Below are positions 37,680-47,824 of a stretch of DNA of 64,000 nt, piece by piece. Each line of letters starts with the position of its first letter. Within the stretch, counting starts at the first letter, position 1. This DNA comes from Septoria linicola (Eukaryota; Ascomycota; Dothideomycetes; Mycosphaerellales; Mycosphaerellaceae). A program made the translations under genes and the position numbers. The notes below the pieces were generated by a model. The model had not been told where the DNA came from, did not search any database, and was given only the letters and a program-made list of their open reading frames with translations. The stretch is taken from contig CP099418.1 of the NCBI GenBank assembly GCA_024114885.1, positions 1 to 64,000 of the forward strand, in the 5' to 3' direction.

Positions 37680-40435
37680 ACTAGACTTAAGTAAATAGGG
37701 TATATCTATAATAGAAAGAGTATAAAACGGACTTTAGAGACTAGTATATACGACGATAGTAGGAGGTATAAGGTCGCTATAAGTATAAGTTTAGGATATA
37801 AAAGACTATACCTATTAAATAGGAGGGTACCTATTCCTCCTAGGTCTAGAAGTTTTTCGACTAGGGGATTAATATCGAGGATACCTCGCTAAAAGTAGTC
37901 TACTAAGGTTACGAGACCTCTTTAGCCTATCCGGGCCTCTATATTAGTATAAGTAGTCTTAGTTCTTACCTTCGAACTAAGGAGTACGTATAGGTATTTA
38001 AGAGAAAGGGGATACTACTAGAGCATATCTAGTAGTATAAAGACTATTATATAAGTTCCTACCGACTACGTTTGCCGACTACGTTATCAAGCTTATATAG
38101 TTAGGCTCGAAATCGTAAGGGTTACCTCGGCGACCTAGACCTAAGTATTAATAACTTCCCTATAGTATCTACGCAAATAATCGTAGTATATAGCCTACTA
38201 CTTAATTTCTTCGAGAATCCCGTAGTCTGCTATATATATATATACCTTAACCCTAGTCTCGAAATACCTTTCCGCTCTAGTAAGACGATTAAGGCTCTTC
38301 TTCGAGAGGTCTAAGAGAGGTCCGAGGAAGATCTAAAGGCTATACTAGCTAGAACCTCTAAGGTTACTATCGTAGTCGATAGCTAGTAGTCTAGCGGTAT
38401 AAAAGCTTCATTCCTTACTATCCGTACCTACTAGATCGATACTAAATAGGTATAGCACGAGGCGATATTAGACTTTCCCTACGTTACTAGTAGATATACT
38501 AGAGAGCGACTTTCGAAATTACTCTTTAATACATTATAAAGGTTTAGCCTCGGAGACCGACTAATCGCTCTTATATACGATAACGCTAGAAACAATAGTA
38601 TACTCTATAGGTCTATATACGTCTTACTAGTATCTATTCGATTAGTACTAACGTAAGCTAGTATTAAGGCTATCGGCCTTTACTTAATAGAGTATAGCGT
38701 GAAAATCGTAAAGCCTTCTATTTCGATCGAAGAGCTCGTAGAGCCGGTAGTACTAGATGTTTAACTAGACGAGGCAAATCTCTTCTCTAATATTAAGGCT
38801 ATTAAGCCTACTACGCTAGCTACGATTCTAGAACGGTTTCTGTGTTTTACTTACGTAATATAGCTTACTATAAAGGCCTTTTTTATATAACTACAAATAA
38901 TGCCGATTAACGATCTATAAGAGTTTTAGGACGATAAGAAAGATTAACGAGCCCTAGAAAGGTTTTAAAAGACTAATATAGTAGCTTCTCTTAAAGGACT
39001 ACCTAAACTTTTATTTAAGGTATATCGTAGTTATAGTCGACAATCGTAGTCGGTAAGTGTAGTCGGCGCTTATTAATCGTCCTAGGTCCGTAGGTTTATA
39101 GTATAGGTAAACTCTAGTTCTTAGCGTTTCGAGAGCTTTATAGATCTCTAAAAGGAGCGTCTAAAGAATCTATATCCCTATCCGAAGACTTACGTACGCT
39201 AGTAAAAGTATCCTATAACGAGACTACTACGAGTAATATAAGACGTAAGGACTCGTTAGAGCTCGACTACGATAATACTATCTCGCTTTAGTCGACTACG
39301 CGACTTTATCGATAAATTTATTAAGCGTTAGTCGCTACCGACACTTATACTATCTAATACCGACTAGTAACGGTTAGAATACCTTACGTCTCTAACTATA
39401 CCCTTCGCTTAGGCTACTACCTACGTCGGTACGATAAAGGGCCCTAGCCTCTATCTAGTCCTTAGCTACTATAACTCTCTTTTCGATATTCTAGACAAAG
39501 TAGACGAGAAACTCAAGTATAAGAAAGAGGCTTAGAAGGTCTTACTCTATAAGGCACTAGACAAAGCGTATACTAAGCTCTTTTAATATTACTAACAGAC
39601 CTAGTAATAGTTCGAGGACTACTACGGTATAGTAGTACTACTATGCCCTACGATTAAGAGTATATTCTAGAAGCGAGGCGCTTTCGATAACGATAGTTCG
39701 GAAGATCTCTACTAGAGCAAATTACGCGTAGAGTAGTTAAAGTATTATAAAGCTTTATCTAGTACTATATAAGCTTCGAAATAGTAGCCTCGAGGTATAT
39801 AAAGCTTCTTAACCTCCTTCGCTATAGAGATCGATAGCGACGATAATAAAGCTTAACTAGTACTAGACGTAGCCCCCTTAGTCGAGCCTAATAACGAACT
39901 AGAGCGCTATCGGAAAGTAGACTTCTTATATATAGAAGGAATAGATCCTATAGACATATAGCCAGCTCTTACTAATACATTCTCTACTATATCGAAAATG
40001 GCCCGGGATATTCTATATATTCTAGTAGTAGGCACTAGATACGAACGAGATTTTAGTATTATACGTTATTAGAACTACTATAATCGGACATATAATCTAG
40101 ATACCTTTACGTATATTATACTATCACGATATCGACATCGCGATTATAAGTATAATATAAGAGTAGTACTTACTATAGAAGTATCTACTCTTTGTCCTAA
40201 TTTAGAACTTACTCGTAATTAGATAGAGGTAGTCGAGGAGTAGAATAAGGAGGTTGAAAACGAAATCAAGGCCCTTTCAAAGTTTAATAGTATTAGCGAT
40301 AATAAAGAGGTTACAAAGGTAGATAAATCATAGCGTCGAAGTACGCGAAAGCGTAATACGCTCTATAGGGAAGCTTTAAGAGCTAGAACGTAGCTACCGA
40401 CTACGTCTACCGACTATATATATTATAAACTTAAG
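37680..40435 (+). pseudogene. hAT transposase, RIP-inactivated (element 2)
   Basis: It reads as a fungal hAT transposase. The N-terminal region could hold a damaged BED-type DNA-binding domain. An intron at about 38051-38104, with its GT donor changed to AT by RIP, holds the doubled CCGACTACG motif. The catalytic region includes VTIVVDS and ALIYDNARNNS (LTDNASNN-like). The insertion domain follows, with GPSLYLVLSYYNSLFDILD near 39440. The C-terminal dimerisation region contains MARDILYILVVGTRYERDF near 40000. The family cuts and pastes DNA with an RNase H-like fold and produces 8-bp target duplications, as seen here. Many TAG/TAA codons make it inactive. The exact start is unknown. Confidence 0.87.
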
Positions 40436-42079
40436 TCGACGTTAGATTAGCCTATCCGTTCCGCTTATTACTATTATCCCTCTCTCTGTCTTTACTACTC
40501 TATTATATACTTCCTTTTATAGTTGATACTAACTAGAATAATTCTTCTTCGTAGTTATACTTAAAACCTATATTATACCTATTTTTTGTTCGCCTAACCT
40601 ATCTAAGTATAGAGTAGGTATTTGTACTATACCTATTACTATCTTCTATAGGTAGGCTAAGACCTAGCCTAACCTATATACTAACCCGTTTCGGCCTACC
40701 TATTCCGACGTCTAGATTCTACTCGTAGAATGTCTATCTACTCTAAGGCGGCTCTCTATTATATATCTACTCGAGATACTTCTTAAGATAGTATCGTTTC
40801 TATATATAGATATATACTTACTCGTCGTGAGGATCTCGGTTATCGGCTAGTAATCGGTAGGATTAGGTATAAATCTCTTTACTAATATTAATAAATAGGC
40901 GTTCGCGTTAGATAACGTTAAAATCGAGAACCTACTCTAGATACGTCCTAAAGTTCTCTATCGTATAGAGTAACGTAGGACATATAAGACTTGTCTTAAA
41001 TTATAATTTCGTCCCTTTAGCTAAAAAGAATAGTTAAGGCTCTTAGAAGTCGCGAAGTCTAGCTTCCTCCTCGATAATTTTAAGAATCTTACTCTATACC
41101 TCGCTAAGATATTCTAGGTACAGATAATAGGTAATCGCTCTCTATATTTTATATCCTACTCCTCTAACTAAGCGATCCTCGATCTAATATACCTTACTAT
41201 TAATATAGGTATATCGATATATAGTAGGAAGATATTAAGTATAATAGGTATTATAGAATATATAGATAGTAGAGTAGAAGATCCTATCTAGCTAGTAGGT
41301 ATATTGTTCCTTAGTAAGCGAGATGAATTTCCTAGTAGTAGTAGGTATATATAGGAAGAGGATAAAAACTAATATCTCTATCGTTCCTTTAATCCTTCTA
41401 AGATAGAAGTAGAGAATATCCTAGAGTAGATTTAACTACGATCGTAGTTATTCTACTTCTTAATCCTCGGTATAATAATCGGTACGGATATAAAGGTCTA
41501 TACTAATATTCTACTTTGAAAGCAGTATAGGCTAGTAGCGAATGCTCTAGTATACGAAACTAAGATATAATATAAATCCTAAGAAACTGTCGATATCGAA
41601 AGCGATATTAGCTTTAGTAGCTAGAGTCTACTCTTTATAGAGGTATATATACTTTAGAGAAGGTCTTGTTCTATTTAGCTATAAGGATATACTATAAAAC
41701 ATTTCCTCCTATCGAGGTACGTTATAACGTAGAAGATAGTCGGCTATAATTCGCGTTAGTATTCTAAGTAGAGAAGGGAATAGGGCGCTTCTAAAGGCTT
41801 CTAATAGCGAATAATAGTCTATATTGCCTACTTTCTCTAAATATTAAAGGCGCTCTATTTTATAATCGTCCGATATATATCTATAAAATCCGCCTTATAA
41901 CTACTAATATAGCTTCTTAGCTATATACTTATATAGGTCTTATAACACGTTACTACTATCGCTATCGTTATTAACTTTACTACTCTTACTATCGTCGCTA
42001 CCTAACCGATCGTAGTTTCTAGCTTCGTCGTTAGGTTAGTAGGTCGTATCTTAGTCGTTAGAGCGACCTAGGCTATTAG

Positions 42080-42230
42080 GCCGGTCCTAGTTATTAGTAG
42101 GATTCTAGTCGTCGGCGTAGTCCTAGTCGTCAGCGCGGTCCTAGTCGTTAGTACGATTCTAGTCGTCGGCACGGTTATAGTTATTAGTACGATTCTATTT
42201 ATTAGCGCGGTCCTAGTCGTCGACGTAGTC
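42080..42230. repeat. 18-bp tandem repeat (DRADD type), copy 2
   Basis: Counterpart of 9505-9655 in gene A, with about eight units and more C-to-T changes. Confidence 0.75.
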
Positions 42231-43189
42231 TCCTATATTTTCGTCTTCTAGTTTATTCTCTCCGTCTAGTATACTAATAGAATAGGTATAATATATAGCT
42301 TTACTACTCTCTAGTAACTAGTCGCTAGGGCTTACGACGCTAGAGCTTACGATAGTATTATCGAACTCGGCTATTCGAACCTATAGGGAGTCTATAGAGG
42401 AAGATATATTAGTAGAGTCTCGAGTTAGTAGTATACTACTAGCCCTACTAGATATAGAAATCGGACTATACGAGGGTTCTTCGATATCTCTTAGAGAAGA
42501 GTCTACCGTAGGTAGGTCTAGTACTTCTAGTAAGTTAGACTAAAGATCTACTCCGTATTTATTAGATATTTTACTATCGTAGAGATTATTATAGTCGTCG
42601 ATAGAAAGGGCGCCTTCTAAAAGCTACGCGTTATTAGGATCGTTAGGAAGCGGAATATCTAGAACGTAGAGTCGAAGAGATAGTAGAGTAGGAGTTAGTT
42701 ACTCTACGATTATATTAAGATAGTAGATAATAAGATTACCTTGTTATTACTAATAGGCAGTTATAGCTAAAGTACTATTCTATATAGTACGTCGTAAACG
42801 TAACTATCGCTATCGTTCTCGGTCGCGCTCTCGACGTATATATACTACTTTAGCTACGACGTTAGAAGATAATAGACGACTACGTTTTAGAGGTATATTA
42901 GAATAATATTATATCTCGAAGGTAGTAGTTAGGATACGACCTTAACTTCCTAAAAGAAAATATAGGTAGCGATATAGCTAGATTTAAGGGAATTTTACTA
43001 TTACTATAGGAAGCGTATAGGTAGTATTAGGGGCTAATTAAAGTATATAGGGTAGCTACTTATAGTGCTAAGAAGAATATAGAATACTCTACTAGCTAGT
43101 AGGAGTTTTAATTACTAGCTAGCTAAGTATTCTACTTCTTCTAATCTACTAGAGGTCGTCTTCTAAATAAAGGCTCTTACGAGTTAGAG

Positions 43190-43313
43190 CCCCTTTATTA
43201 TAGCCGGGCTCTTTATTATAGCTAGACCCTTTATTATAGCCGGCCTCCGTGTTATAGCTAAGCGCTTTATTATAGCTAGGCTATTTATTATAGCTAGGCC
43301 CTTTATTATACCT
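43190..43313. repeat. 18-bp tandem repeat (GYNKGP type), copy 2
   Basis: Counterpart of 10612-10737, about seven units with CTTTATTATAGC cores. Confidence 0.75.
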
Positions 43314-43885
43314 AGATCCTTTATTATACTTAGACTCGATTACGACGCTAAAAGCTACTAACTACGCGACGTAGTTATATAATAGTACTACGTCGTAGAG
43401 ACAAATAGAAGAGTACGTTTAAGAGCTCTATATACGTAGAGTATAGAGATATATATTTCTTAATAAAAAGTATCTAGTACACGACGTTACTATATTGTTC
43501 TAGAGCGTAATCGACCCTTTATTATACTTAGACCTAATTACGACGCTAAAAGCTACCGACTACGCGACGTAGTTATATAATAATACTACGTTATAGAGAT
43601 AAATAGAGGAGTACGTTTAAGAGCTCTATATACGTAGAGTATAGAGATATATATTTCTTAATAAGAAGTATCTAGTATACGACGTTACTATATTATTCTA
43701 GAGCGTAATCGACCCTTTATTATACTTAGACCTAATTACGACGCTAAAAGCTACCGACTACGCGACGTAGTTATATAACAATACTACGTCGTAGAGACAA
43801 ATAGAAGAGTGCGTTTAAGAGCTCTATTTACGTAGAGTATAGAGATATATATTTCTTAATAAGAAGTACGTAGGAATGTCTAAGC
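43314..43885. repeat. 198-bp tandem repeat, three units, copy 2
   Basis: Units begin at 43314, 43512 and 43710 with the exact 198-bp period of copy 1, where there are five units. Confidence 0.85.
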
Positions 43886-43917
43886 CTAAACCCGAAGACA
43901 TCCTCTAGAATACGAAC

Positions 43918-44250
43918 TTCTAAGACTAACTAGGCTATAGACCTAATAGCTTGAGCTAAAGCTTACTAATTAGCTTCTATTACTATAAAATTATATTAAG
44001 CGAGGCGAAGGATTTAGACCCTAAACCGCCTATACTATTTCTAGATATTAGCTGTCGGATAGATTATACCTACTTGTTTCTCGACTTCCGATAGATATCT
44101 ACCGCCTTATATACTAACTTATAGCTTTAGGCTTATAGAGCGTATAACCTAGTTATTAGGTTCACGTTTATAGACTCCTGAACCTAATAGCCTCGCTAAA
44201 GTGAGCTTAATAATAGAAGACTACTACTCGTTTTAAGTGCGTATCAAGCA
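43918..44250 (+). pseudogene. RIP-damaged coding remnant at the subtelomere border
   Basis: Sequence to the right of unit copy 2 that has no counterpart in copy 1. A plus-strand frame reads about 110 codons with only TAG/TAA/TGA interruptions (for example DLDPKPPILFLDISCRIDYT). No family is recognised. CpA/TpG words reappear from about 44230. Confidence 0.35.
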
Positions 44251-44439
44251 AGCCACGTGTTAAGTAGTAGAATCTACGTACTACAAGTCTATTCGTTCTT
44301 GTATATAACACTGACTTTCGTGCCAAGACAGCACTACCACATTGACACTACTAGTCTGAGCATTATATGACTCCAGCTACGGTCATGGCCGAAGCCATTG
44401 AAGCAGAGCTCAAGTCTTGCCCAAGTACGTTCATCCGAT

Positions 44440-45390
44440 CGAGAGGACTTTTCGACGTTCTAGTTGGTTAAGCCACTGCGCTGCCTCTTGTCGAGGCAAG
44501 CTCGGCCGGCAATGTCGCAGGTCTAAAGAACATGCTCGCGCAATCGACGTGGAGCGAGATCGTCTTGCAGTCACCTCACTGCACCTACGGCTAGACCTGA
44601 CCTCAGCACAGTGAGAGCGAGCTCAAAGGTGTGCTGGCAAAGCCGATGCTGAAGCTTGAGCGCTCGGTCCTGAAAGCAGCCGAGAATGGCTAAGTCGTAG
44701 TAGTCTCTACACTCCTCGCCTTTGCGTTGTAGAGTTCTATTGATCTTTCTTCTATAGTAGGCCACTTTGCCGTCAAGATAACTATCATGAATAGGTACGT
44801 AGCAGTCTTGAATGCTTTGGCTGCAGTAGATCTAAGTGTGGCTACTTTTGATCGAGGTCAAAGAACGCAGCCGCTTGATTTGGCCATCAGACAACATGAT
44901 CGCGACATGGTCGAAGTGCTTCTCCAGCTGAGTGCGACGACTCGCCGCACTACGGGCAGTTACAGATCTTTCTGGCTGTCTCGCGCTGTAAATGATCCCA
45001 CGATCACAGATCTGCTCTTACAGCCTGGTGAGGCTATCGCAAGGTCTGGAGCCTTCCACACCGCTGCCCCACTAGGCGCTCTGGATAGCATGAGCTTGCT
45101 AGTGAATCATGGAACTGATGTGGACCAGAGGCTCCGGAAAGTGGGCTTCCGCTTGGCAGACGATCTTTGGCTGATTGGACGCCTATGCATTTCGCCGCGT
45201 CTGTAGGTCAGAGGATGCCACGAATATGTTGAATGGGAGGGAGCACAAACTGGTGTACAAGACGAGAACGAGGAGACATCTCTGCGGGTGTTGGGAGCGG
45301 TGCGGCGATGCAATCAGCAATTTTGTATCCAATCTGACTTCAGGACACTGCGACAGTCTATGCAAGCTTGATTCGAGCAGGCAAACGACA
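44440..45390 (+). pseudogene. Broken ankyrin-repeat gene at the RIP border
   Basis: Ankyrin-like text can be read in pieces: VVVVSTLLAFA near 44700 with flanking stops, TQPLDLAIRQHDRDMVEVLLQ (44865-44930), and GALDSMSLLVNHGTDVDQR near 45080. DWTPMHFAASVG (~45175) is in a different frame, so there is at least one frameshift. Stops at 44691 (TAA) and about 44730 (TAG) sit where Gln codons are likely, consistent with RIP reaching into this gene. The longest open part is 44787-45206 (139 codons). Ankyrin repeats bind proteins; the role is unknown. A second ankyrin gene is intact at the other end of the gene-rich region (63340). Confidence 0.65.
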
Positions 45391-45567
45391 TTGTAAGTCC
45401 GATGGCCAGGGGCAGGCCAAGGGCGAATCAAGCATCGATGCGGTAGTGAAATCCTACACGGAGCACTGCTTTGAAATCTAGTCAAAAGAAATACTTGCTA
45501 GAAGGTAATATGGTTAAATCACTAGATGATTAACCTTCGCTCTGGCCGCCTTGCAACTAGCGTATCT

Positions 45568-47074
45568 TTAGCAAGTCGGATACGCTACAACCTCGACCTG
45601 TGTCTTGCCTGAAGCTACAGATTGGTATAGATATACCAAAGAGCCCTGCACTTGGATGATGTTCTTGTCCCTCGCTTGGCAGGAGAATGGGTAGGGTGCC
45701 GGCACACTTGTATCCACGGCACATGTAATGTATGACCATGTGCCTGCCGCGACTTGTGCATTGATGGTGCTAACGTTGTCGAACCAGATGGGACTCGGAT
45801 TATAATTGAAGTCGTAGTCGGATTGTTGGCCATTTGGGATCTGTAACTTGTTGCTGTCTGACGTCACGATTGTGAAGATAGTGGCTGACGATACATCGGT
45901 GGTCGCAAGATTGATGCGGTAGTCGGCCGAGAGCCAGATCCCGGCTTGAGCGGCAGGAGAAGCGATCTGTAGTCGGTAGCCTGTAGGTGTGCATGTGTTG
46001 GTAACTGTGGCAGTTTGGCTTATGGTGACAAATTCCGTGTTGATCTCCGTCGCTGTCGCCGTCTCTTCGATCACAGTGGTTGCAGTCGTGAAGCTTGTGT
46101 CGAACTGCGTGACTGGTGTCTGGGTCGTGAACGAGGAAGTGATGGTCTCGGTGTTGACGACCGTTGAAGAGAATGTCAACGTGGTCGTGACATAAGCAAC
46201 AGAGTCTGATTGTATGGTGCGAGTGCTCTTTATAGTTGACGTGGCAATCGATGTTATGGTCGTAGTGGAGCAAGAAGCGGCGGGTTGCTGGGCCTTGAAG
46301 CCGAGACAGCTGCACGCCGAAGAGAACGAGGCCATGTTGGGGCATCTCTCGGGGCACTTCACTCCGCGAGCTGCAATGACGTTGGCGACTGCGGCATTCA
46401 GGGGCATAAGGGCGAAGTGTGGATTGATCAGAGTCGGCATAGACTGCTTGGAATCATCCCGCTTCTGCGCAGGTCCAAGGACTGTCGTAGTGAGTGTCAG
46501 AACGTTGGTCGCTGTGTCCGTTTCCTGTTGATGTCGCGAGTCAGCTGATGCTCAATGCGAGCCGACCTGGGTAGCGAGCTTGTACGAACCGTGAGCTGCA
46601 ATGTAACAGTCTCAAATTCCGTGATCGAATCGATCTCGGTAGAATCAATGGTCAGAGATGTAGTGCTGGGAATAGTTTGTGTGATCGAGGTGATAGTCGT
46701 GCTTGTTGAAGTAGCTGTTTGAGTGATGGTGTTGGTCCGCATCGATGTGATTGGAGCCACAAGGACAGTCGTGTCGGTTTGGTAAACGGTTTTGATCGAG
46801 GTAGTGTGTACAGTTCTGCGCACGATGAGCCATATTCCAGACTTCCCACGACTCCAAGACCTACTTACTTCACAGAGGTGGTCTTTGCGTGGAATAGAGA
46901 CGGACAAGCGCCGAGCTTTTCCTGCTGGGCCTATGAAGTATGTCAGTGTTACGTGTAGCAAACTTGCTCTCGGTAGTAGCAGACTTGCTGAGCGCACTGA
47001 TCATAACGACATCTATGATCCCAAGCATGTCGGGCGAGGACAACAGGAAGTGCGAGAAGAATCTGTAGACGCAT
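45568..47074 (-). CDS. Thr/Ser-rich, probably secreted or wall-associated protein
   Basis: Supported exons are 46869-46930, 46590-46815 and 45568-46524. The introns are 46816-46868 (GTAAGT) and 46525-46589 (GTTCGT donor, GCTGAC branch, CAG), and both keep frame. A 5' exon near 47074 starting MRLQILLALPVVLA would supply a signal peptide, but its splice to 46930 is unresolved. The protein has a long run of Thr/Ser-rich segments (STTITSIT, TTTLTFSS), typical of O-mannosylated stalks. A likely Kex2 site (AQKR) precedes a small Cys-rich part (KCPERCPN...CSC), and a C-terminal beta-type domain of about 135 residues ends in Cys. Family not recognised. It shares a 750-bp divergent promoter region with the beta-mannosidase. 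Confidence 0.65.
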
Positions 47075-47824
47075 ACTGGCAAGGGCTAAAGAGGGCGGTT
47101 TGATGGAAAGAACAGAGTGAAGTGTAGCATGGCCCTCCGACGCGGCGAAGCAGCACTAGAACTATAGCGAGTAAGTACGAAGGCAGAAGCGCAAGAGTCC
47201 GAGACTTGCAGCCGCCATGTTAACAGAATGGTCAACATCTTGAGCACTGGTTGACGCGCGTTGTACCATACAGCGATGCCTCGATGCAGGTGCAGAGTTC
47301 GACCAGAGACGCCTTGGTACGAACCTTATATCAGACACGCACTTGTGGCTGCAGCCCTAATTTACCACGTGCACTTCTACGTGCCGGCGATTGACATACG
47401 ACGACTGTGATTTGGCGAAATGTGCAAGCTCTGACTTGTTTATGCAGGAATACACGTTTTCTCGAACGCTCTTCCAGCTTTGTAGATACAAGCGCGTTCT
47501 GGCTTTTGATTGCGAGCAACTGTGGCTTGCGTAGAAGCAACTCAGCTCAAACCGAGGCGGACTCGAGGGCTGCAAAAGTGGAAACGTGATGATCTTGTCT
47601 TGGTTGTGACACGCGACGAGATGCTCCGTGTCTTGTTCGGCATGCCGGCTCCACTCCACCGCGAAACCTTGCCCTCTTCAAATCTCGAGACCAAGCAACG
47701 TCACACTTGCATGCAACTCTTTGACGATTAACTTACACAACATCAAAGCAATGCGGTAGATATATACAGCGGCCGGACATGGCGCAGGCTTGGGAGGCTT
47801 GTCTTCCATCCTTCGCTCGGTACC
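47075..47824. promoter_or_regulatory. Divergent promoter region with TATA-like box
   Basis: 750 bp between the start of the Thr/Ser-rich gene (-) and the beta-mannosidase (+). A TATATA sequence at 47761-47766 lies about 60 bp before the mannosidase ATG. No convincing gene is present; open stretches here are short and of non-coding composition. Confidence 0.45.

Larger units (their letters stand above)
32486..40714 (+). mobile_element. hAT DNA transposon, copy 2 (8,229 bp)
   Basis: Full-length element with 17-bp terminal inverted repeats TAGACGTCGGAATAGGT and the perfect 8-bp target duplication GATTCTAC (32478-32485 and 40715-40722). The uninterrupted site exists in unit copy 1 near 8140. It is inverted relative to copy 1 and has a different target duplication, so it is an independent insertion and not part of a segmental duplication. 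It encodes, left to right: H3-like B (-), H3-like A (-), an AT-rich segment, an unknown partner protein (+) and transposase (+). All genes carry RIP stops. Confidence 0.95.
30887..43907 (-). pseudogene. Unrecognised large protein, split by hAT and RIP-inactivated (gene A, copy 2)
   Basis: Second copy of gene A: 40723-43907 (N-terminal part with three 66-residue repeats) and 30887-32485 (C-terminal part). The second hAT lies between them. The content is as in copy 1 but with more TAG/TAA codons. The same ATG block is retained near 43907. It is inactivated by insertion and RIP. Confidence 0.6.
11731..43917 (-). repeat. Subtelomeric tandem unit, copy 2, split by two hAT insertions
   Basis: Collinear with copy 1 after removing the hAT elements at 16350-30878 and 32486-40714; the remaining length is about 9.4 kb. 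The left edge falls inside helicase motif VI, so copy 2 lacks the helicase C-terminus. The right edge is the same gene A start block as in copy 1, followed by unrelated sequence. RIP has gone further here than in copy 1. Confidence 0.9.

Noticed and set aside
16350..40714. The two hAT copies as one inverted segmental duplication
   Set aside because: Their 8-bp target duplications differ and each has its own empty site in unit copy 1, so they inserted separately.
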